Positions 56,955-64,000 of a stretch of 64,000 bases of DNA are shown one piece after another. The stretch spans positions 434,001 through 498,000 of the forward strand of contig JAGYJX010000006.1 in NCBI GenBank assembly GCA_018401495.1. The letters run 5' to 3'. Position 1 is the stretch's first letter; each line of letters begins with the position of its first letter. The notes under the pieces are model-generated. The model was given only the letters and a program-made list of their open reading frames with translations. It did no database searches and was not told the origin of the DNA. The position numbers and the translations under genes were made by a program. The DNA is from Rhodospirillaceae bacterium. Lineage in GTDB: Bacteria > Pseudomonadota > Alphaproteobacteria > Thalassobaculales > Thalassobaculaceae.

Positions 56955-58462
56955 TTGCCGCAAAAATCGCTCGACTCAATGCCCGAGGCGTTTGTCTCGA
57001 CCAGCGCCACCACGCGCATCGTCTCGCGGGCCGTCAAGGCCGGCGAGCTGCGGAAGCTCGCCAGCCGTCTCTATACCCGCAATCTGACGGACGACCCAGC
57101 CTCAGTGGTGCGCCGGAACCTCTGGCAGATTGTCGGCGGGTACTTCCCCGGCGGCCTGATCGCCGACCGCACGGCGCTGGAGAACGCGCCGGCCGGCGAC
57201 GGCTCCGTCTGTCTGGTCACGCCGGCCGGGGCCGACATCCGACTGCCGGGGGTCTTTCTGAGGCCGCGCCGGGGGCCGGGGCCGTTGCCGTCCGACCGGC
57301 CCTTCATCGGCGGGCTGTCGCTCAGTTCCACGGCGCGCGCTATCTGGAGAACATGCGCGCCAGCCGGGCGCGCGGCGGCGCATTGCCGCGCACCCTGCCG
57401 CGCCGCGACATCGAGGATCGCCTCGACACGCTGCTGCGGCGCAGCGGCGAGGACGCCGTCAACCGGCTGCGCGACGAAATGCGCGCGATCGCCCCCGCCC
57501 TCGGTCTCGAGGCGGAGGCCCGCGCGATCGACGAGTTGATCGGCACGCTGCTCGGCACGCGGGACGCGCCGGTATCGGCCCCGGCCGCCCAGGCCCGGCA
57601 GCGGGGCCGGCCCTATGATCCCGCCCGACTCACCCTGTTCGAGACCCTGCACCGGGCCTTGCGCGACCACCCGCCGGTCACCCGGCTGGCTCGGCCGCGC
57701 CCTGCCGAGGGGCAGGCGACGCTGGCCTTCTTCGAGGCCTACTTCTCCAACTTCATCGAGGGGACCGAGTTCGAGGTCGACGAGGCCGCCGACATCGTCT
57801 TCAGGGGCGTGATCCCGGCAGGTCGGCCGGAAGACGCCCATGACGTGCTCGGGACCTATCGCGTCGTCGCCGACACGGCCGACCTGTCGCGCCTGCCGGC
57901 TCGCTTCCCCGACCTGGTCGCAAGCCTCCGCCGCCGCCACGCGACGGTCATGGACTCGCGGCCCGACAAGATGCCGGGGCAGTTCAAGGCCCAGGGCAAC
58001 CGGGCCGGCGGTACGGTGTTCGTCGCCCCCGAGCTGGTCGAGGGGACGCTGGAGCAGGGCTTCGCGCTGCACCGCAGCCTGGAGACGCCCTTCGCCCGCG
58101 CCGTCTTCATGATGTTCGTCGTCTCCGAGGTGCATCCCTTCGCAGACGGCAACGGGCGAATCGCCCGCATCATGATGAACGCTGAACTGGTCGCGGCCGG
58201 CGAGGAGCGGATCGTCATCCCGACCATCTACCGATCCAATTATCTCTCCGCCCTCAAGGCTCTGTCCCAGACCGGCCACCCGGAGCCGATCATCCGCACG
58301 CTCGAATTCGCGCAACGGTGGACTTCGGCCGTCGATTGGCGCGATCTATCAGCTACGCGCTGGGAGCTGGAGACTTGCAACGCCTTCCGTGATCCGGGCG
58401 AAGCCGACGATGAAGGGATCAGGCTGAGGCTACCGAACAGGGACCCGCATGAACGCCGTTGA
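56955..58462 (+). CDS. fic: Fic-domain protein with AbiEi-like N-terminus (frameshifted)
   Basis: About 502 residues. The chosen start is TTG 56955, six bases after GGGAGGA; ATG 56979 is an alternative. The N-terminal part (SLDSMPEAFVSTSATTRIVSRAVKAGELRKLASRLYTRNLTDDP) has the winged-helix look of AbiEi-type antitoxins (EFVSTS...GxLRKL..RLY). The frame changes at about 57340. The Fic part then has YFSNFIEGTEFEVDEA and the catalytic HPFADGNGRIARIMMNAEL, complete for AMP transfer. The xxxEGxxF segment may be an inhibitory or adjacent helix. The stop overlaps the methyltransferase start by 14 bases. Probably a toxin-like regulator of the operon. Confidence 0.87.
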
Positions 58463-60506
58463 GATCGAAGAGGCCATATCCAGGCTCGCCGAGCAGCCGT
58501 TCGACGCAGGGGAATTTCCCTTCGCGTTCCTGCAAGCCTTCGGCAACAAGGAGACGACGATCAAGCGTCTCCGCAAGGGCGACTCGAACAAGTCGGATGT
58601 CAGCGGCCCCTTTGGCGGCGTGCTTCAGACCAACAACATCCACATCGCCGTCGCCGCACCGGGCGAGGTCACGGCGACGCTTGAGCGCCTGAAGGCCAGC
58701 CCGGCGACGGCGCGGGCGAAGGCGAAATTCGTCCTGGCGACCGATGGGGACACCTTCGAGGCCGAGAACCTGATCTCCGGCGACACGGTCGCCTGCGCCT
58801 ATGCCGACTTCCCGGACCATTTCGGCTTCTTCCTGCCGCTGGCGGGCATCACCACGGTCCGCGAGATCGCCGAGAACGCTTTCGACATCCGCGCCACCAG
58901 CCGGCTGAATCGGCTCTATGTCGAGCTGCTGAAGGACAACCCAGCATGGGGCACGGCCGACCGCCGACCCGACATGAACCATTTCATGGCGCGGCTGATC
59001 TTCTGCTTCTTCGCCGAGGATACCGACATCTTCAACGGCTCTCGCCTGTTCACCGCCACGGTCGAGCAGATGAGCGCCAAGGATGCCTCCAACACCCATG
59101 CGGTGATCAGCGAGGTTTTCCGGGCGATGAACACGCCGATCCGGGACCGCGCGGCATCGGGCTTGCGGCCTTGGGCCGATCAGTTCCCCTACGTGAACGG
59201 CGGCCTGTTCTCCGGCAGTGCCGAGGTCCCGCAATTCAGCCGTATCGCGCGCTCCTATCTGCTCCACATCGGCAATCTCGACTGGAAGAAGATCAACCCC
59301 GACATCTTCGGATCGATGATCCAGGCCGTCGCCGATGACGAGGAGCGTGGCGCGCTCGGCATGCACTACACCAGCGTGCCGAACATCCTGAAGGTGCTGA
59401 ACCCGCTGTTCCTCGATGATCTGCGTGCCAGGCTGGCGGAGGCGGGGGACAACCCCCGCATGTTGCTGAACCTGCGCCGGCGCATGTCACGGATCAGGGT
59501 GTTCGACCCGGCCTGCGGCTCCGGCAACTTCCTGGTCATTGCCTACAAGGAAATGCGCGCCATCGAGGCCGAGATCAACAAGCGTCGGCGCGAATCCGGC
59601 GCGAAAAGCGAAATGCCACTCACCAACTTCCGAGGAATCGAACTGCGCGATTTCCCCGCCGAGATCGCGCGCCTGGCACTCATCATCGCCGAATTCCAGT
59701 GCGATGTGCTCTATCGCGGACAGAAGGAAGCTCTGGCCGAATTTCTTCCGCTCGATGCCGAAAACTGGATCACCTGTGGCAATGCCTTGCGGCTGGATTG
59801 GCTGAGTATCTGCCCGCCCACCGGAACCGGTGTGAAGCATCAGGCAGATGATCTGTTTCACACGCCGCTCGATCAGGCGCAAATTGACTTCGAGAACGAG
59901 GGTGGGGAGACGTATATTTGCGGAAATCCACCTTATGTCGGTGATAAGTTTCAGACGTTAGCTCAAAAGTCTGATCTAAAGCTGCTTAGCCGAAATGGCG
60001 CAAAGGCCGTTGACTATGTGGCAGGGTGGTTTTGGAAGGCATCTGACATAATACGCTATGGCGGTTCTTTCGCCTTCGTTGCAACCAATTCCATCTGCCA
60101 AGGCGTTCAAGTTCCGCTAATTTGGCCACCCATATTCCAGAACGGACAGGAGATTATATTCGCTCACAAGGATTTTTATTGGTCTAATAATGCCAGCAAC
60201 AACGCTAACGTCATCTGCATTGTCGTCGGAGTTTCAGCGAATCCCCGAGGGGAGAAGTTCATACATTTCGACAATCAGCGCAAAGTAGCTAAGTCGATCA
60301 ATGCATACCTGACGGATGGGGCGAGCATTATTGTAGAGAAGCACCCCGCCCCAATTTCCGATTTGCCTGAAATGGTGGCGGGAAATATTCCGAGAGACAA
60401 GGGTAATTTCATGATGAGCTTAGAAGAACGTGACGACATAGTTGCTCGATATCCAAAGGCGGCCCAGTTATTCAGGAAGATGGTTGGGTCATTCGAGCTA
60501 ATCAAT

Positions 60507-62007
60507 GCCTCTTTTGAAATCCGAGTGGGTAGCGGCTGTCGAGCTGGGGCCTGACGACGGGCCTGCATCGATCCCTTTGTTCGACCGGCGAGACCATCCC
60601 TTCGTCCCGACCTGCCTTCTGCGGAGCCAGGCGGGGATCGGCGGTCAAGGATGGCCCGGAGGCCACCGCGCAGCGGCGCGAAGCGTCCTGATGGTCCGAT
60701 CCCGCCTCGGCATGCTGGGGCAGAGTGGGGCTCTGGAGGCGAGTGCGGGGCATGCAGAACCAACTCTTCGAGGTGGCCTTGGGCATTGCCGAGCCGTGGT
60801 ACGTCAACGGCGTCGACTTCGACGCGGCCGAGAAGACCCTGACGATCGGTGTCGATTTCGTCGCCGGGACACGGTTTCCGGCGGCCGGCGTGGCAGGCGT
60901 GCATCCGGTCCACGACACCCAGATCAACGCCTGCGCGCAGTACTCCGAACTTCTTCCAGCACGAATGCTTCCTGGAGGTCAGAACGCCTCGCGTGAAGCT
61001 GCCCGACGGGCGGGTCGTGCGGTCGAGCCCGAGTGGTTCGGCAAGCTCGCCGGCTTCACCCTGCTGTTCGAGGCGCTGGTGCTGGCCATGGCCCGGCAGA
61101 TGACCTTTGCCGCCGTGGCCGAGCTGGTCGGCCTGTCCCTGGCATCGCGTCCATGCGATCTGTTCGCGCTATGTCGATCTCGCCCTGGCCGAGGCCGATC
61201 TGTCGACGGTGACGGCGGTGGCGATCGACGAGACCTCCTGCCGGCGCGGCCACAACTACCTGACCATCGCCGCCGATATGGATGAGCGCAAGGTGGTGTT
61301 CGTCACCGAAGGCAAGGACGCCGAAACCATCACCCACTTCGCCGAATACCTGGCCGAGCACAAAGCCATGCCCGAGCAGGTCCGCTCGGTGAGCATCGAC
61401 ATGCGCCGGCCTTCATCAAGGGCGTGGTAAGGCAGTTGCCCAACGCGCGCATCACCTTCGACAGTTCCACGTCGCCGTCCCATGCGTCCGCCGCCGTCGA
61501 TCAGATAAGGCGCATCGAGCAGCGACCGATCCGAGCCTCAAAGGGGCTGCGCTGGAAGCTGCTCAAAGACCGCGACCGGCTGACTGAGGGCCAGGCCGAC
61601 TTGACGCGTTGATCGCTCAGGTCGCCACCAAGCGCACGCCGCGCGCACGGCTCTACCGTGAGAATTTGCGCGACATCCTCGAGCGCAAGCAGATCAGCGT
61701 CGTCTCCGCCATGCTCAAGCAGTGGTGCACCAACGTCCTGCGTTCCAAGGTCGAGGCCGATGAAGACCTCGCCAGGATGATCCGTAGGCACTTCGACGGC
61801 ATCGTCGCCTGGACCCGAGACCCGCCAGACCAACGGCTTCATCGAGGCGCTCAATGGCCTGTTTCAGGCCGCCAAACGCAAGGCCCGCGGCTACACCCGG
61901 TTCGCCACCATGCGCACCGTACTCTTCCTCATCGCCGGAAAAACTCGCACTTCAACCCGGATCACACACCCGCAGGCCGCATAGCCCACTCGAAATTCAA
62001 AAGAGCC
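60507..62007 (+). mobile_element. ISL3-type insertion sequence, copy 1 (1501 bp)
   Basis: Ends match as inverted repeats: left GCCTCTTTTGAAATCCGAGT; right, on the complementary strand, GGCTCTTTTGAATTTCGAGT. An 8-bp target duplication TAATCAAT lies at 60499-60506 and 62008-62015. Size and 8-bp duplication fit the ISL3 family. It is inserted in the methyltransferase gene in the same orientation. Confidence 0.92.
60752..61984 (+). pseudogene. ISL3-family transposase, copy 1 (multiple frameshifts)
   Basis: It begins MQNQLFEVALGIAEPWYVNGVDFDAAEKTLTIGVDF, the ISL3 N-terminus with its zinc-ribbon zone following, which is damaged here. Compared with copy 2, frame changes fall at about 60945, 61010, 61135, 61400, 61465, 61590 and 61815, yet the DDE-domain pieces AIDETSCRRGHNYLTIAADMD, GLRWKLLKDRDRL and WCTNVLRSKVE remain recognisable. 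The element cannot encode a full transposase as sequenced and would depend on copy 2 for mobility. Some breaks may be assembly errors. Confidence 0.85.
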
Positions 62008-62713
62008 TAATCAATGGGGTCGAGCGCACGTGCCTCTGGATCAATGATAACCAAAGCGCACTAGCAGAATCCATCCCGCTGATCGCACAACGGCTAGAAG
62101 CCATTCGTGAGTACCGCGAAACCGGCAGCGAGCGCGGGAAACTGGGCATTGCGACGCCCTATAAGTTCGAGCGTACCATCACCGGCAGGGAAACTCAGAT
62201 TGTAGTGCCGCGTGTATTTTCTGAGAGAAGGCCATACGTAACCGCTGACTACATTTCGAGCGAAACCATCGTGTCCGATGCCGCTCAGGCTATTTACGAT
62301 GCGCCTATATATATACTGTCGGTACTTAGTTCCCGCATGCACCTGGCTTGGATCGGCGTAACTTCCGGCCGAATGAAGTCGGACCTCAGATACTCCACAG
62401 GAGTCTGTTACAATAGTTTTCCGCTGCCGACTCTCACCGACAAAAACAAGGCCGACCTGATGCGCTGCGCAGAGGATATTCTGCTGGCGCGCGAGGCGCA
62501 TTTCCCGGCAACCCTTGCCGAACTTTACGATCCCGACTCCATGCCGACGAACCTGCGCGAGGCGCATGAGCGCAACGACGAGGTGCTGGAGCGCATCTAT
62601 ATCGGCCGTCGCTTCCGCAACGACACCGAGCGGCTTGAGAAACTGTTCGAACTTTACACGAAGATGACCGCTGGGGTGACTGCGAAAAAAAAGCATAAGG
62701 CAGGGGCGCGTTC

Positions 62714-62982
62714 ATGACACGTAAAGATACGAAGATGTTCGGTATCGATTCCGTTGATGACTATCTCAGAGTCTGTGAGCTGGCCGTTTCGGAGCTTGAA
62801 GCAGATCAGGATAATGTGTTGCGAGCCTTTGCGGCGATACTGGCGCTAAACCATATTATTGACTGGCTTCAGCACAAACTTACAGACGTTCAGCGTACAT
62901 CTCTTGGCATCTTTCGCTCGAATGTCGGTGACCCGGTGAAGGGGCATTTCGAAAGCCAAAATAGCGACATCAAGCGAATTCG
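62714..62982 (+). pseudogene. Small unknown protein coupled to the methyltransferase, truncated by IS
   Basis: The ATG at 62714 overlaps the methyltransferase stop (ATGA). MFGIDSVDDYLRVCELAVSELEADQDNVLRAFAAILALNHIIDWLQHKLTDVQR is helical; the remaining 30 residues end inside the IS sequence (natural coding lost after 62982). Its tight coupling to the methyltransferase argues for a dedicated role in that system, but no family is recognised. Base composition is AT-richer than the chromosome, like the methyltransferase target-recognition region. Confidence 0.65.
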
Positions 62983-64000
62983 GGCTCTTTTGAATTTCGA
63001 GTGGGCTATGCGGCCTGCGGGTTGATCCGGGTGAAGTCGAGTTTTCCGGCGATGAGGAAGAGTACGGTGCGCATGGTGGCGAACCGGGTGTAGCCGCGGG
63101 CCTTGCGTTTGGCGGCCTGAAACAGGCCATTGAGCGCCTCGATGAAGCCGTTGGTCTGGCGGGTCTGGGTCCAGGCGACGATGCCGTCGAAGTGCCTACG
63201 GATCATCCTGGCGACGTCTTTCATCGGCTCGACCTTGGAACGCAGGACGTTGGTGCACCACTGCTTGAGCATGGCGGAGACGACGTTGATCTGCTTGCGC
63301 TCGAGGATGTCGCGCAAATTCTCACGGTAGAGCCAGGCGCGCGGCGTGCGTTTGGTGGCGACCTGAGCGATCAACGCGTCAAGGTCGGCCCGGCCCTCGT
63401 CAGTCAGCCGGTCGCGGTCTTTGAGCAGCTTCCAGCGCAGCCCCTTGAGGCTCGGATCGGTTCGCTGCTCGATGCGCCTGGTCTGATCGACGGCGGCGGA
63501 CGCATGGGCGACGACGTGGAATTTGTCGAAGGTGATGCGCGCGTTGGGCAACTGCCTGGCCACGCCCTTGATGAAGGCCGGCGACATGTCGATGCTCACC
63601 GAGCGGACCTGCTCGGGCATGGCTTTGTGCTCGGCCAGGTATTCGGCGAAGTGGGTGATGGTTTTGGCGTCCTTGCCTTCGGTGACGAACACCACCTTGC
63701 GCTCATCCATATCGGCGGCGATGGTCAGGTAGTTGTGGCCGCGCCGGCAGGAGGTCTCGTCGATCGCCACCGCCGTCACCGTCGACAGATCGGCCTCGGC
63801 CAGGGCGAGATCGACATAGCGCGAACAGATCGCATGGACGCGATGCCAGGACAGGCCGACCAGCTTGGCCACGGCGGCAAAGGTCATCTGCCGGGCCATG
63901 GCCAGCACCAGCGCCTCGAACAGCAGGGTGAAGCCGGCGAGCTTGCCGAACCACTCGGGCTCGACCTGCACGACCCGCCCGTCGGGCAGCTTCACGCGAG
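62983..64000 (-). mobile_element. ISL3-type insertion sequence, copy 2, inverted and partial
   Basis: Its end GGCTCTTTTGAATTTCGAGT at 62983 is identical to the right end of copy 1, but the element lies in the opposite orientation. The preceding 8 bases are CGAATTCG, the expected target duplication; the partner copy is outside the window. About 480 bases of a full-length element are missing at the right edge. Confidence 0.9.
63006..64000 (-). CDS. ISL3-family transposase, copy 2 (5' end outside window)
   Basis: 331 residues of an uninterrupted frame reach the window edge; by comparison with copy 1 about 85 more N-terminal residues lie outside. The DDE_Tnp_ISL3 domain is complete: AVAIDETSCRRGHNYLTIAADMDERKVVFV (first Asp), SVSIDMSPAFIKGVARQLPNARITFDKFHV (second Asp and the FDKFH motif), and QTNGFIEALNGLFQAAKRKARGYTRF (final Glu and NG..EA.N). 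It is therefore likely an active transposase and the source of copy 1. Confidence 0.93.
   Translation of the reverse strand, partial: RVKLPDGRVVQVEPEWFGKLAGFTLLFEALVLAMARQMTFAAVAKLVGLSWHRVHAICSRYVDLALAEADLSTVTAVAIDETSCRRGHNYLTIAADMDERKVVFVTEGKDAKTITHFAEYLAEHKAMPEQVRSVSIDMSPAFIKGVARQLPNARITFDKFHVVAHASAAVDQTRRIEQRTDPSLKGLRWKLLKDRDRLTDEGRADLDALIAQVATKRTPRAWLYRENLRDILERKQINVVSAMLKQWCTNVLRSKVEPMKDVARMIRRHFDGIVAWTQTRQTNGFIEALNGLFQAAKRKARGYTRFATMRTVLFLIAGKLDFTRINPQAA

Larger units (their letters stand above)
58449..62717 (+). pseudogene. MmeI-like class I DNA methyltransferase, split by an IS element
   Basis: Coding parts are 58449-60506 and 62016-62717. Joined, they give an uninterrupted 919-residue protein (junction FELIN-GVERTCLW). 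The N-terminal MmeI_N-like domain (EEAISRLAEQPFDAGEFPFAFLQAFGNKE) shows no PD-ExK nuclease motif that I can see. A helical domain follows, then SAM motif I PACGSGNFLVIAYKE at 354 and catalytic NPPYVG at 493. The target-recognition region and C-terminal helices (NLREAHERNDEVLERIYIGRRFRNDTERLEKLFELY) come last. From about 59910 to 62440 the DNA is much AT-richer, so the target-recognition part looks exchanged. It probably protected or marked DNA in a defence system and is now inactive. Confidence 0.88.

Overview
The window is GC-rich (about 70 percent) bacterial chromosome. MucR/Ros-type regulation, homospermidine synthase, three PAS_5-type proteins, an HWE-type histidine kinase and REP-like palindromes containing GTCATCCCGG all point to an alphaproteobacterium, most likely in or near Rhodospirillales. 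That placement is inferred from gene content; there is no rRNA here.

Layout. 1-900: 5' part of an IS1182-type transposase that runs off the left edge. 901-9372: housekeeping and metabolic genes (serine hydrolase, elastin-like exported peptide, homospermidine synthase, adenine deaminase, MucR, cysteine hydrolase, DusA, YciB). 9382-18544: an MFS transporter followed by signalling genes. One compact operon encodes an exported cysteine-less sulfite-oxidase-fold protein, a hybrid histidine kinase and a receiver-HPt protein; next to it is a giant CheB-CheR-PAS-kinase-receiver fusion. 18922-21669: Fe3+ ABC permease and binding protein. 21853-29486: PAS proteins, an FAD amine oxidase, gamma-glutamyltransferase, and an AmmeMemoRadiSam cluster (MEMO1-AMMECR1 fusion plus radical SAM enzyme). 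29670-32610: a receiver protein, then a corrinoid protein with DUF1638 and PF13769 partners. 32628-48883: mixed metabolism (S-formylglutathione hydrolase, a 27-residue-repeat RTX-like protein, M20 peptidase, HspQ, Mct-like CoA transferase, COG4280 membrane protein with a divergent RpiR regulator, EamA transporter, GAF/HWE kinase, MetX-like hydrolase, TauD-like dioxygenase, N-carbamoylase-like hydrolase, FAD dehydrogenase).

49005 to the right edge is a genomic island next to tRNA-Arg(CCG). The serine recombinase frame reads through the antisense of the tRNA. The island carries a TraG/VirD4 coupling protein, several membrane proteins, small accessory genes, a 352-bp tandem repeat with strong GC hairpins, a 33-bp near-perfect palindrome, and a candidate defence operon: Fic with an AbiEi-like N-terminus, an MmeI-like DNA methyltransferase, and a small unknown protein. 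An ISL3-type element (60507-62007, 8-bp target duplication TAATCAAT) splits the methyltransferase. A second, inverted copy truncates the small gene. Removing the first IS and one duplication restores the methyltransferase reading frame exactly.

Sequence quality. About sixteen otherwise well-conserved genes are broken by single-base frame changes in GC-rich runs while their domains continue in another frame. This looks more like uncorrected assembly indels than mass pseudogenisation. I give these genes as whole loci and name the break points; their exact protein sequences should not be trusted.
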